52,757 nucleotides of DNA from Candidatus Rifleibacteriota bacterium (GCA_018818125.1 JAHISQ010000168.1:1-52757); one strand, 5' to 3'. Positions 1 to 9,036 are shown, counted from the first letter of the stretch. Program-made: numbers and translations. The notes: generated by a model not told the origin, from the sequence alone.

Positions 1-50
1 ATTGCAAACCTTGGATCCGTAATTACCGATATGGCAAAGAAAATAACCCT

Positions 51-1694
51 GTGCAATTCATCATAAATCTCAATATTAACAGGAACGAGCAGAATCATAA
101 AACTTGGGTGGTGTCAAACCCCGAGTTATTGAGCAGTTACATAAAAAACGTCTTTACCAAGTGTTTCCATTCGCTGGGAATGGCTGTTTTGCTGATCCTT
201 GGCATATACTCTAATTATGTTGACAAATTTGTTCTTTCTGAGCTTTTTTTGCCAATTGTTTTGAGCTTGTTGGCGATAGTTCTGGGATTAATAGTTTTTA
301 CTAAGTTGACTGGAGATCTAGAGCGAGCGTCGTTAGCCGTTTCGATTGTTTGTTTTTCCGTAATGTTTTATCAGCCGATAGCCTCTTTGCTTATTGGAAA
401 AATCGAGTTTGGCTGGCCTTCTCCAAATTGCTGGTTCGCTTCTGTATGGCTGATTTTCTGGGGCGTCGAGGCATATTTGGTTGCTTTCAAGTTCAAGTAT
501 CCCGGGGTTCTTAGAGTTTTTGGTAATGTATTTGTCACTGTTCTGCTGTTTTTCGTTGTATACACGGCGCTGACATATCATTTGTTTCTGAAGCCGACAG
601 CAGAAGTGATCGTCTTGAATTCTGATCTCAAGCTTGCTGAGATAAAGCCAGCTGAGCTGCCAGATATTTATTACATTGTTCTCGACAGCTATGCCGGAAA
701 CAATGTTCTGCAAGACTTATACGGTTTTGATAATTCTGAATTTACCAATTTCCTTTCTGGAAAAGGCTTCTATTGGGCCTCTGAAAGCCGAACAAATTAC
801 CCTCTGACTTATTTTTCCTTGGCGAGTTCTTTAAATATGGGGTATATCGGCTTGGGATCTAAGCATTCTGCTACGTTTCAAGGCGTTTCGCCGCTTATTG
901 ATTTGATTTCTGATAATCTGGTTTTAAAAGAATTGAAAAAGATGGGCTATCGAACCACTGCATTTTCCAGCGGTTATATGGCGACTGAGATGAGGAAGTT
1001 TGACGGTTATATCAGTGATGATTGGATTTGCAGAGAGGTGTTTAATGTCATTACCAAACAAACAATACTTGCTGCCTGCAATCTGGGCGACTGGAGTCTT
1101 GCCAGAGTTCAGGCGATTGCTCATAGAGATGCCATAAAAAGTGTTTTATCACAATTGCCTTTCGTTGCAAAATCGGTCAAGCCTGCTTTTGTTTTTGCTC
1201 ATATTCTGTGTCCGCACGCCCCTTTCATTTTCAGCAAAGACGGAAGTAATGTTGATTTGCCATATTTTGACTATTCGGATGGTGTTTATTTGAGACAGTA
1301 TATTGACTTAGAGCACTATAGAAAGCGGTATGTTGATCAGTTGATTTATTTGAACAGTCTGGTTAAAGACTGCGTCAGCAAGCTTATTGAAGATAAAAGC
1401 CGAAAGAAAGTAATAATTATTCAAGGGGATCATGGCCCTGCTTCAGACGTCGATTATTTTTCGCAGGAGCGAAGCAACCTCGTCGAGCGGATGTCTATTT
1501 TGAATGCGATTTATCTGCCAGAAGGCAATTATGATGGTCTTAAACAAACGCAGTCGCCAGTCAATAATTTCCGTGCTGTTTTTAAAAATTCATTGCACTT
1601 TGACGTAGATTTATTACCAGATCGAAGCTACTACCTGACGTTCAACGATCTGTATGTATTTAAAGACATTACCGACTTAGTTGCCGGCAACTGA
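51..1694 (+). CDS. Membrane-anchored sulfatase/LtaS-superfamily protein (paralog 1)
   Basis: Five or so hydrophobic segments (residues ~40-180) precede an extracytoplasmic alkaline-phosphatase/sulfatase-superfamily domain. Visible landmarks are LDSYAGN (D212), a conserved Thr in PLTYFSLASS (T253) where the family places its nucleophile, CPHAPF (H389) and GDHG (D460, H461). Such proteins move phospho-, phosphono- or sulfo-groups on surface polymers; the substrate here is unknown. The Thr nucleophile resembles LtaS/EptA-type transferases rather than Cys/Ser sulfatases (inference). The start is uncertain: the frame is open to the window edge, and the GTG codons at 51, 108 and 111 are all possible. 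Comparison with the paralog at 2096-3631 favours a start near 108-111. Two paralogs lie at 2096-3631 and 15247-16866. Confidence 0.8.
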   Translation: MQFIINLNINRNEQNHKTWVVSNPELLSSYIKNVFTKCFHSLGMAVLLILGIYSNYVDKFVLSELFLPIVLSLLAIVLGLIVFTKLTGDLERASLAVSIVCFSVMFYQPIASLLIGKIEFGWPSPNCWFASVWLIFWGVEAYLVAFKFKYPGVLRVFGNVFVTVLLFFVVYTALTYHLFLKPTAEVIVLNSDLKLAEIKPAELPDIYYIVLDSYAGNNVLQDLYGFDNSEFTNFLSGKGFYWASESRTNYPLTYFSLASSLNMGYIGLGSKHSATFQGVSPLIDLISDNLVLKELKKMGYRTTAFSSGYMATEMRKFDGYISDDWICREVFNVITKQTILAACNLGDWSLARVQAIAHRDAIKSVLSQLPFVAKSVKPAFVFAHILCPHAPFIFSKDGSNVDLPYFDYSDGVYLRQYIDLEHYRKRYVDQLIYLNSLVKDCVSKLIEDKSRKKVIIIQGDHGPASDVDYFSQERSNLVERMSILNAIYLPEGNYDGLKQTQSPVNNFRAVFKNSLHFDVDLLPDRSYYLTFNDLYVFKDITDLVAGN

Positions 1695-2095
1695 ACTCGC
1701 TTCAGTCGATCTATTTCTAATAGAAAAAAACAAAGAACCGGTTCGATCATTTTCACTTCAAATACCGGATTCAGCCGATGGAACCCCCCTCTTTTCATCC
1801 GAAGCTGCGGCAGCGACAACTGTTGACCGACTGGTAGAACGCGCCACAATCCTCAGATTCGCCGGGGACAGCTTCAGAAAAGCGAAAACGTTTACGGAGC
1901 CAAGCTGGAAGAATAAACTATACTCCAAAAGATCAATGAAACAGGTCGTCGGGGAAGCTACCCGGCGGCTTTTCTGGACTTAAAACAATCCTATAAAACC
2001 CCGCGACCGTCATAATCATAAAACATGTTTTGCTTTATCGATTAAACTCAAATGTTTTTGCCGAAAGGACACGTTAACCTGTGTTTTTATCACTT
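1695..2095. other. Gene-poor gap with transposase debris
   Basis: This 401-bp gap lies between two convergent sulfatase-like paralogs. Apart from the IstB-like fragment annotated separately, I see only AT-rich sequence and no convincing terminator or gene. Confidence 0.5.
1807..1890 (+). pseudogene. Remnant of IS21-family IstB helper ATPase (C-terminal end)
   Basis: Within an open frame (1681-1983), about 25 codons read TTVDRLVERATILRF followed by AGDSFRKAK. This matches the typical IstB C-terminus (DRL, then a short hydrophobic strand, then G-[ED]-S-[FY]-R). The Walker motifs, the IstA partner and any terminal repeats are absent, and the flanking translation does not resemble IstB. It is best read as a decayed scrap of an IS21-type element. 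The match is short, so a chance resemblance is possible. Confidence 0.5.
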
Positions 2096-3631
2096 TCATT
2101 CTAAACGTTCGGTCACATCAACAAAGTCAAAGCGTTGGCAAGAGGGCGAGTAAAACGACCTGTCCTCAAGTAATTCCGCCTGCTTCCCGAGTATCTTTCC
2201 GAGAACAAGTCTGAAATTGTTTACCGGAGAAAGTTCTTGGTAAAAACGTCTATAATCTTTGTCTGGCAGATAAATGGCATTCAAAATTGAAAATCTATCA
2301 TTCAGGTCGCATTGATCAATGTCTGTATAGTGATGTCCTAAGCCAGAACCATGGTCAGCCTGCAGCAAGATAATTTTGTCGCGCACCGTGTCCTGCATTA
2401 GTTTGTTTATACAATCTTTCAGCATCGTATTCAGGTATTCCACCTGTTTTGCGTAACTCTTCTTGTAAAGAGATTTTTCTCCAATCCAACTGTTGCCATC
2501 TGCATAAGAAAAGTATTTTGGGACTAGTTCCTCGCCATTTTTGCCAAATACAAATGGTGCATGCGGGCATACGATATGAACCAATACAAAAACAGGTGAG
2601 TCCGTTTTTTTTATCCTTGGCATTTCAGTGAGTGCTCTTTTTATTTTATGTCTATGCGAGTCAGTCTGAACAACTGTCAGATTAAAAAACGGGAGCTCCA
2701 AGTATGGAAAAATCGTGCTACATAGCAATACGTCCAGGAATTCCTTGTTAATAATAGAATCAGTGAAAAACGTATCAAAATCTTTAAAGTCTGTGACCAA
2801 ATATCCACTTGAAAAGGCTATAGACTTATAGCCTATTTTCTCGAGAATCCTCCTCACCCTGCTATTATGGATAAGGCTAATCTGATGCTCTACAGAATTG
2901 TAGCTCTTTCGATTTCCATCAATCAAATTCAAATAGCTCATATTCAAAGAGCATGACAATGATAGATCAGTCGAACAGTAATTAGACCTGCTGTTATAAG
3001 CGACATAAAAGCCTTTTTCTTCAAGAAAATTCGTAAAACCAGAATTATCGTATTCAAACTTTTCTTTAAGTATGTTGTTTCCAGTATAACTGTCTGTGAT
3101 GATGTAATAAACATCAGGGTAATGCTCATTCTCAGCGATTGTAGAAGCAAAAGGATTGTCAGTCAGCTCAATTTTTTCCGTGTCGAGACTGACAAATCCA
3201 CGATAAACCAATCCTGCTATCAAAAAAACAATTAAACTAGTTGCAAGCGTATTCAGGAATTTAATCACAAGCTGCCCAGCCCATCTTCTTCTGATTATGA
3301 AATAGCTTGTCAGCACGGAACACAGAATCAAACAAATGGCAAATTTAGTCGGGGAAAAGATGGTCTGAGTTAAGAATATCAATAACATCCAAATTGGGGC
3401 AAAATTTAAAATGACTACCAACCAAATTGTTACTATTAGCGCTGAGCATTCGATATTTCTGGTTAAACGATGTATCACCCAAAGACCCGTTAGTGAAGCG
3501 CTCAAAATTACCAGCATTGGAATAATTGTCTCACTAAAAGATACTCTATCAAGGTTGTTTGAATAAAGAGTCAAGGCTGGAATTACTGACAGGACCAGGG
3601 TGTGAAATATTTTATAAAACATATAGTTCAT
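2096..3631 (-). CDS. Membrane-anchored sulfatase/LtaS-superfamily protein (paralog 2)
   Basis: This 511-residue paralog of the protein at 51-1694 has the same layout. Four or five N-terminal membrane segments (to ~145) are followed by a catalytic domain with ITDSYTGN (D180), the conserved Thr in YCSTDLSLSCSLN (T221), CPHAPF (H357) and ADHG (D426, H427). Transfer or hydrolysis of a phosphoryl-like group on surface glycans is inferred from fold and context. It converges on paralog 1, and the 3770-8482 phosphonate operon lies upstream on the same strand. ATG start with a weak AAGAAG ribosome site. The degree of divergence between the copies suggests an old duplication. Confidence 0.82.
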   Translation of the reverse strand: MNYMFYKIFHTLVLSVIPALTLYSNNLDRVSFSETIIPMLVILSASLTGLWVIHRLTRNIECSALIVTIWLVVILNFAPIWMLLIFLTQTIFSPTKFAICLILCSVLTSYFIIRRRWAGQLVIKFLNTLATSLIVFLIAGLVYRGFVSLDTEKIELTDNPFASTIAENEHYPDVYYIITDSYTGNNILKEKFEYDNSGFTNFLEEKGFYVAYNSRSNYCSTDLSLSCSLNMSYLNLIDGNRKSYNSVEHQISLIHNSRVRRILEKIGYKSIAFSSGYLVTDFKDFDTFFTDSIINKEFLDVLLCSTIFPYLELPFFNLTVVQTDSHRHKIKRALTEMPRIKKTDSPVFVLVHIVCPHAPFVFGKNGEELVPKYFSYADGNSWIGEKSLYKKSYAKQVEYLNTMLKDCINKLMQDTVRDKIILLQADHGSGLGHHYTDIDQCDLNDRFSILNAIYLPDKDYRRFYQELSPVNNFRLVLGKILGKQAELLEDRSFYSPSCQRFDFVDVTERLE

Positions 3632-3769
3632 GTTCTTCTTTGCAACAGTAAAAAAAATACAACAGTATGAAATTTTACAAGCTCACTGATTCTCACATGG
3701 CTTTGTTTGTCGCACTCTACGTGTTGCTAACAGTTGCCCAGCTACACAAAACAACCGAATTTACATTAG

Positions 3770-4873
3770 TTATCTGGTTAGAGAAAGGTTGAGAATGTCT
3801 GATACATCGCTTATATTTGCGCTCAAATTGTAATTGTTTATTCGGGAGAGATCAAGCATTTCTGGCAACAAATTGATTATCTGCGCTGCGCTTGCATATT
3901 GACTAATCTCGGAGTTCAGGTCGAAAGAGAGGAGTAGATCACTGCAGCGACTGAGCAGTGAATTATATTTAGGCAAGCATTGATTTGAGAACTGTTGGCG
4001 GATCAACTCGGAAAGTGTAAAGCCACAGGCAAGACCGTGGGGAATAGAGAGTTTTGCGGTAAGCGGATAAGATATTGCATGGGAGATAGCGGTTTTTGTT
4101 ATGCTTATCGCATAGCCCGCAAAAAGACTGGCATTCTGCATCCCGGCCCGCACATCGATGTTTGCTGGATTGGCAAGAACAGCAGGAAAAAAGTCAAGCG
4201 CCAGATTAAGTGCTGAGGTTGCATAAAGCTCACTGAACGGGTTGCTGTTGATATTCCAGATCGATTCTAGAGCGTGGGAGATGGTGTCCAGACCGGTATA
4301 AAGTGTCTCTTTTTGGGGAAGAGTTATGCCCAAAGAGGGGTCAAGTACTGCAGTTACCGGAAAAACATGTTCTCCGAAAAGAGAGAGTTTTCTACCGTTA
4401 GTCGAATCCCATACTGTCGCATACTGAGTCACTTCAGAGCCGGTGCCAGAAGTTGTTGGAACCGCTACTACCGGTATCCTCCTGCCCAGGTCAGCAGCTT
4501 GGCCTTCTTTCAAAATTGATGTTATCGGCCGTTTCATCGCTGATGGTAGAGCTATCGAAAAAGCCTTCGCAGTGTCAATAACACTGCCCCCGCCTATCGC
4601 AAGAATTGTAGAAAACTTGTGTTTGTGCAGCTGCGCTGCGGCATCATCGAGATCGTCAATGTCAGGATTGGGGCGAACTCCATCGTAAACTTGCAAGGTG
4701 CTTTTTGTTATCATCTTCATTACATCTGCAGTTAGGCCGCGTCGAGTAAAACCAGCGGTCGTAACCAGCAAAATGTTCTGATTCTCCAACCTTGAAAGAT
4801 AATCTGCCAGACTGCAGCTGATAACCTGCACTGGGTTATGGTAAGACCAGTTATTAGAAAATTGTTTGCACAT
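3770..4873 (-). CDS. Iron-containing alcohol dehydrogenase, probable phosphonoacetaldehyde reductase
   Basis: A 367-residue group III Fe-dependent dehydrogenase. It has the NAD(P)-binding GGGS loop (94-97), PTTSGTGSE (139-147) and the metal ligands D196, H200 (GLDTISH), H265 (TAISH) and H279 (IPHG). It overlaps the upstream phosphonopyruvate decarboxylase gene by 20 bp, so its substrate is most likely phosphonoacetaldehyde, reduced to 2-hydroxyethylphosphonate as in PhpC/FomC-type enzymes. The motif evidence fixes the superfamily; the substrate comes from context. No aminotransferase is present that would make 2-aminoethylphosphonate instead. It is the last gene of the operon 8482-3770. Confidence 0.85.
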   Translation of the reverse strand: MCKQFSNNWSYHNPVQVISCSLADYLSRLENQNILLVTTAGFTRRGLTADVMKMITKSTLQVYDGVRPNPDIDDLDDAAAQLHKHKFSTILAIGGGSVIDTAKAFSIALPSAMKRPITSILKEGQAADLGRRIPVVAVPTTSGTGSEVTQYATVWDSTNGRKLSLFGEHVFPVTAVLDPSLGITLPQKETLYTGLDTISHALESIWNINSNPFSELYATSALNLALDFFPAVLANPANIDVRAGMQNASLFAGYAISITKTAISHAISYPLTAKLSIPHGLACGFTLSELIRQQFSNQCLPKYNSLLSRCSDLLLSFDLNSEISQYASAAQIINLLPEMLDLSRINNYNLSANISDVSDILNLSLTR

Positions 4874-5993
4874 TCAGATAACCCATAAGATCTAATTTAT
4901 TCTGAACAGGCGTTCTGGTCGGACGACCCAGATCTTTTCTTGAGCCAGGCCTGATAAGCGCCTCAATAAATATCGAGCCTGCCCTGCCAGCAAGCTCGTC
5001 AAATGCCTGCGAGCATGTTTCCCTGTCACTGATGTGGAGATAATTGTTAAAACAGCAGGCTGAAGCCAGCTTTCGCAAATCAATATACCGGGCTGAAGTT
5101 GGTTGTCCTCCAACGGATTCGTGTACGCCGTTGTTCAGAACCACATAGATCAGATTGGCCGGCCGGCATAGTCCACCAATTACCGGCAGAGCACCGAGAT
5201 GCATCAGCATTGCACCATCTCCATCAAGGCAATAAACTTTACGCTCTGGTCTCGCAAGAGCAAGGCCAAGAGCAATAGATGACGCGTGCCCCATTCCGCC
5301 TACTACAAGAAAATCTCTCGGGGGTTCGCCGCGGGCTTGGCGCAATTCAAAAAGTTCACGTGAGGTTTTTCCGGTTGTTGCTACCAGCAGATCATCAGTC
5401 TGAACATGCTGTAGCATAAGATCAATGAATTCCTCACGCAGCAATTTGGACTGGCAATTCACTTTCTTTGCTGGCAACTGAGCTTTTGCAAAAGTGCCTT
5501 TTCTCACAAGAAGTGCAACCGGACCTCTTGTTAATCTTCCGTTTGAAAAAAGCTCATCTAACAAATCATTGAGTGAACTTTCGGCATCGAGTATAGCGTA
5601 GGGAATGCCGACAGTTTTGAGCATATCTTCGGTTACTTTTCCTTGCAGCAGATGCTGTGGCTCGTCTTTTATTCCTGGTTCTCCGCGCCAGCCAACTATA
5701 AGAAGCATTCCGACTGCGTATATTTCTGGTGCGGCAAGCGAAACCAGGGGATTAATGGCATTGCCAAGCCCTGAATTCTGCATATAAACTGCTGCATATT
5801 CGCCGGTGCCCAGATGATGCCCGATTGCAAGTCCGACAGCGTTGCCTTCATTGGCAGTAATGATGTGCTTTTCGGGAATGCAGTCGTGTTCTAGCGCTTC
5901 ACACAGTTCTGCCAACAGCGAATCTGGAACTCCGGCGAACATGCTGATACTGCGTTTTGAAAGAGTTCTTATGAAATCATGCGGGCAAATCAA
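4854..5993 (-). CDS. aepY: Phosphonopyruvate decarboxylase (ThDP-dependent)
   Basis: A 379-residue ThDP enzyme of usual family length. The N-terminal PYR-type domain carries the cofactor-activating Glu in TANEGNAVG (E49). The C-terminal PP domain has GDGAML (from D257) with the NN pair at 287-288, the canonical GDG...NN ThDP/Mg site. It decarboxylates phosphonopyruvate to phosphonoacetaldehyde, the irreversible step that pulls the unfavourable PEP mutase reaction forward. It abuts the mutase gene (stop at 5994, start at 5993) and overlaps the dehydrogenase gene downstream, so translation is probably coupled. Glycolytic or pyruvate decarboxylases are unlikely given length and context. Confidence 0.93.
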   Translation of the reverse strand: MICPHDFIRTLSKRSISMFAGVPDSLLAELCEALEHDCIPEKHIITANEGNAVGLAIGHHLGTGEYAAVYMQNSGLGNAINPLVSLAAPEIYAVGMLLIVGWRGEPGIKDEPQHLLQGKVTEDMLKTVGIPYAILDAESSLNDLLDELFSNGRLTRGPVALLVRKGTFAKAQLPAKKVNCQSKLLREEFIDLMLQHVQTDDLLVATTGKTSRELFELRQARGEPPRDFLVVGGMGHASSIALGLALARPERKVYCLDGDGAMLMHLGALPVIGGLCRPANLIYVVLNNGVHESVGGQPTSARYIDLRKLASACCFNNYLHISDRETCSQAFDELAGRAGSIFIEALIRPGSRKDLGRPTRTPVQNKLDLMGYLNVQTIF

Positions 5994-7295
5994 TCAGTGT
6001 CCTCCAGGAATCAGACTGATAATATCTTTAACCGGCATCATACGTGGTTCGGCTTCTAATGCTCTGCGATTTTGCAAAATCAGTCTGGCTGTTTCAAGCA
6101 TAGCCGGATAGGCACTTCTGAGTAGCTGATTGGCATAAATGACCATGTTAATTCCGTTGTCGATCAGTTGCTCTTCACTTGTGCTGCTGAAGGTGCTAGG
6201 CACTACCACAAGGGGTTTACGCTCAGATAGACAGTTGTATTCGCGACAAAAGCCAAAAATTTCATCGGGTGTTTTCTGACGACTGTGAATCATGATTCCA
6301 TCAGCTCCGGCATCAATATAGGCTCTCGCTCTGGCAATCGCATCGTCAGTGCCTTTTCCAAGGATCAGGCTTTCGATACGGGCAATGATCATAAAATTTC
6401 GTGTAGCGCAGGCATGTTTGCCCAAGTGAATCTTGTGGCAGAAAGAGTCGATACTATCCTGAGTCTGGTTTACATCTGTGCCAAGAAGCGAGTTCTTCTT
6501 AAGCCCGGTCTTATCTTCAATAATAACCGCCGAAACACCCAGCCTTTCGAGGGTTTTAACAGTAAAAACAAAATGTTCGGGAAGACCGCCAGTGTCCCCA
6601 TCGTATATAACCGGCTTAGTGGTTACTTCAAGTATGTCGTTCATCGTAACAATGCGTGAAGCGACGCCGACCGCCTCAATATCAGGTTTTCCTCTTGCAG
6701 TTGCATCAGTGAGACTGCTGGCCCACATGGCATCGAATTCTCTGCGATCACCATCTACATCTTCTGACAGATTCTCAATCATCAGGCCGGTCAGACCGTT
6801 GTGGACTTCAAGCAGGCGCACTAATGGTTTTGACTCAAGCAGCCTTCTCAAAGATTTGAGTCTGATGTCAGGCGTAGTTCCGATCTCTCTGATTGCATTA
6901 TGAAGCATGGTCGAAGATATGCCTTGAGTGTATGGAATCTCAACCAGTTCGCCTCCCCATTTTGCGAGAGCATCTATAACCCGCTGGCGTGTTTGTCTCT
7001 GAACGCCTTCGCGCCAGTCATCGCCGTGTACGACGTAGCTGGGCTTGAGCTTTTCAAGATTTGGCACGTAATCGAGAGTTTCCTGCGAAACTACTTTGGA
7101 AACGCCTTTTATGCTCTCAACAATCTGGAGGCGCTGATCGAATGTCATGTAAGGCAATCTTTTGTAGCTAGCGATCGCCTTGTCAGTAAGCAGGCCAATT
7201 ATAACATCTCCAAGTTCACCTGCGCGTTTAATAATGTTCAAATGCCCCGGGTGGATCAAGTCAGCGCTCATACCCACGTATACTGTTTTATTCAA
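5994..7295 (-). CDS. Bifunctional cytidylyltransferase-phosphoenolpyruvate mutase
   Basis: A two-domain fusion of 433 residues. Residues 1-~135 form a TagD/GCT-like nucleotidyltransferase with the HPGH motif (15-18) and GISSTMLHNAIRE (ISST-type, 126-129). Residues ~150-433 form PEP mutase with YDGDTGG (231-237) and the hallmark EDKTGLKKNS (260-269), which distinguishes mutases from isocitrate-lyase relatives. The layout is that of Fom1 from fosfomycin biosynthesis, whose N-terminal domain makes CMP-hydroxyethylphosphonate. Here it would supply both the first step (C-P bond formation) and the activation step. The start overlaps the upstream transferase gene by 4 bp. Confidence in the mutase is very high; the nucleotide and phosphonate specificity of the first domain is inferred. 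Confidence 0.93.
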   Translation of the reverse strand: MNKTVYVGMSADLIHPGHLNIIKRAGELGDVIIGLLTDKAIASYKRLPYMTFDQRLQIVESIKGVSKVVSQETLDYVPNLEKLKPSYVVHGDDWREGVQRQTRQRVIDALAKWGGELVEIPYTQGISSTMLHNAIREIGTTPDIRLKSLRRLLESKPLVRLLEVHNGLTGLMIENLSEDVDGDRREFDAMWASSLTDATARGKPDIEAVGVASRIVTMNDILEVTTKPVIYDGDTGGLPEHFVFTVKTLERLGVSAVIIEDKTGLKKNSLLGTDVNQTQDSIDSFCHKIHLGKHACATRNFMIIARIESLILGKGTDDAIARARAYIDAGADGIMIHSRQKTPDEIFGFCREYNCLSERKPLVVVPSTFSSTSEEQLIDNGINMVIYANQLLRSAYPAMLETARLILQNRRALEAEPRMMPVKDIISLIPGGH

Positions 7296-8482
7296 GATGG
7301 TTTGCCTTTCTGCGATCCTACAACAAAGCTATATATATAATCTGCCATAACCAGCGCGCTTTTTCCAATGTTAAAAATATTTTTGAGGCGGGTTTGCTCC
7401 AGACGATTTCTCCATCCTGCAGACTTAGCATGTAAATCTCTTATAACATCTGGCAGCTTCTCAAGCTCGCCAATAGCAAGCTCAATACCCATCTCGGGAC
7501 GAATCAGATCTTCAAATAGAGGCAGCTTAATAAGTTCTCGCTGTGAATTGTGAAGCTTGGCGGGGGTCGCGATAGACACAACGGGCTTCTCGAGTCCGAG
7601 CGAGAATTCAAGTCCGGAACCGCCATGATCAGCCACCATTATGTCAGCCTGCAACAAAGAGTCAATTGCCTGCAGCTTGCTGTCAAAACTAAAAAAACCA
7701 GTGTCAGCAAAATCGGCCTCAAGCCTGCTCGGCAATTCCGGGTGATGACGTAATGTCATCGGGTGCAAACGCAGGATAGTTGTAATTTTTGCAGAAGTAA
7801 GAGTGGTAATGACTTCATCAAGGCAGTTGTCGACCATGGAAGATGCCCCCCAGGTTGGAGCAACCAGCACGACAGGGTTTTCTGACGCAGATGCCTTCTT
7901 GCCACTCTTCTGCTCTTCAGAAAAAGCGTAAATTTTGTCAAGCCGACAATAGCCTGCTTCGACAAGATTTTTTGCTCTGAGCTTGTAAACTTTTTCCTGT
8001 TCGCGAATTTCTGAGACATGGTGAGGGCCAACACAAAAGACAGTATCATATCCATCAAAAGCATGTGCGCGATAAGCGCCATGACTACTTACCAAAGCAT
8101 GAAAAGCATAGAAGTAATGTACAACATTCTTTGATCGCTTGAGGTAATACGAATCAAGATCGGTCAAAGTCATCACAAAGGCCTTTGCTTTGGCAAGCTG
8201 AAAAAAAATGGTTCTGGCAACCCCGGAACCAATAAAAAACGATCGCACAAGCTCGTGATGACTTTTTAGAATTGAGTCTGTTGGATCAGAAGTAATGCAG
8301 GTTACTGGTTGCTGGTATTTTTCGTTAAGGATCTGGACTATCGGTGCGATATGAGCCCAATCAGCATTGCTTTCCGCGTAGAATATTATGGTTGACCAGC
8401 TTGAATCTAGCCCTGTTAGCGCAACAAGCGATTGCCAGGCACAAAGAGTGTTCTTAAAACCAGTTAGCCAACTAGAGTTCAC
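7292..8482 (-). CDS. CDP-glycerol glycerophosphotransferase-family protein, putative phosphonotransferase
   Basis: A 396-residue TagB/TagF-like GT-B-fold enzyme. Key motifs are SSHGAY (H134), the APTWG strand end (208-212, the family's APTWR-type motif), RLHP (~238-241) and ADHGGSGLEF near 285, which corresponds to the SDxSS/E nucleotide site. Family members transfer polyol-phosphates from CDP-polyols to wall polymers. Here it directly precedes and overlaps the CMP-phosphonate-forming enzyme. The natural inference is transfer of hydroxyethylphosphonate from CMP-HEP to a glycan hydroxyl. GTG start with an AGGGG ribosome site just upstream; it is the first gene of the tight operon. Confidence 0.8.
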   Translation of the reverse strand: MNSSWLTGFKNTLCAWQSLVALTGLDSSWSTIIFYAESNADWAHIAPIVQILNEKYQQPVTCITSDPTDSILKSHHELVRSFFIGSGVARTIFFQLAKAKAFVMTLTDLDSYYLKRSKNVVHYFYAFHALVSSHGAYRAHAFDGYDTVFCVGPHHVSEIREQEKVYKLRAKNLVEAGYCRLDKIYAFSEEQKSGKKASASENPVVLVAPTWGASSMVDNCLDEVITTLTSAKITTILRLHPMTLRHHPELPSRLEADFADTGFFSFDSKLQAIDSLLQADIMVADHGGSGLEFSLGLEKPVVSIATPAKLHNSQRELIKLPLFEDLIRPEMGIELAIGELEKLPDVIRDLHAKSAGWRNRLEQTRLKNIFNIGKSALVMADYIYSFVVGSQKGKPS

Positions 8483-8543
8483 AAACGCCCCTATACGATA
8501 TCATTCTGCACCTCAAGTCAGCTTGCAAATATTATCAAAAGCA

Positions 8544-8867
8544 TTACTGCTGACTGTTTTTGTCATCGTCTTCATTTGCCTTGCAGTTCTCGCTATCAGA
8601 CATATCTGGTTCTACAACTTCAGCACTCTTTCCACTAAACCAGTTTTTTATAGTTATCCAGTAGCTTTTTATCACGAACAGCCCACCCACTAAAGCAGCA
8701 ATAAGAGTCTGTAAAACAAAGCTGAAAGTGCCGGGGTCGAGATACGCTTCGGCAGCGGGAACCACTCCAGCGCAGAACATTAATATTGTAACAGCGGCGT
8801 TGAAGGTTGCTCTACGACCCAGACGGTTCCCAGAGAAGATGTCTCTCAAATTAGGCATATGCACCAA
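8544..8867 (-). CDS. Small membrane protein with YLDPGT motif
   Basis: A 107-residue protein. It starts at GTG 8867 or, nine bases later, at ATG 8858. A first hydrophobic stretch ends at AEAYLDPGTFSF (a possible signal peptide cut near AEA), a second hydrophobic helix follows, then KSYWITIKNWF and a very polar tail rich in Asp, Glu and Asn. I recall YLDPGTGS-type mini-proteins next to surface-glycan and sulfatase-like genes, but no function is established. It lies 61 bp upstream of the phosphonate operon on the same strand and may be its first gene or a membrane adaptor. Confidence 0.7.
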   Translation of the reverse strand: MVHMPNLRDIFSGNRLGRRATFNAAVTILMFCAGVVPAAEAYLDPGTFSFVLQTLIAALVGGLFVIKSYWITIKNWFSGKSAEVVEPDMSDSENCKANEDDDKNSQQ

Positions 8868-8890
8868 CCTGTGTAAAAATTCTTGCAGTT

Positions 8891-8896
8891 ATTATA
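8891..8896 (-). promoter_or_regulatory. Candidate -10 element for the 8867-3770 operon
   Basis: A perfect TATAAT on the minus strand lies 24 bases upstream of GTG 8867. No good -35 hexamer sits 16-18 bases further upstream, so it may need an activator or be fortuitous. Confidence 0.35.
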
Positions 8897-9015
8897 ACGC
8901 CATTTTCTAACAGTTTCCTAGTTTTTTTTAACGTTACTTTAAAACAAGAAGAGGAACAGTGAAAATCTGGAAGGGAAACTCTTTTTACAATTCATACTCC
9001 TGCGTATGCTTGCTT

Positions 9016-9036
9016 CACACACACACACGCGCACAC
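9016..9036. repeat. CA-dinucleotide microsatellite
   Basis: Thirteen bases of uninterrupted CA alternation (9016-9028) run into a GCGCACAC stretch. Tracts of this kind can change length by slippage or adopt Z-DNA. It lies about 150 bp upstream of the 8544-8867 gene start. Confidence 0.6.
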
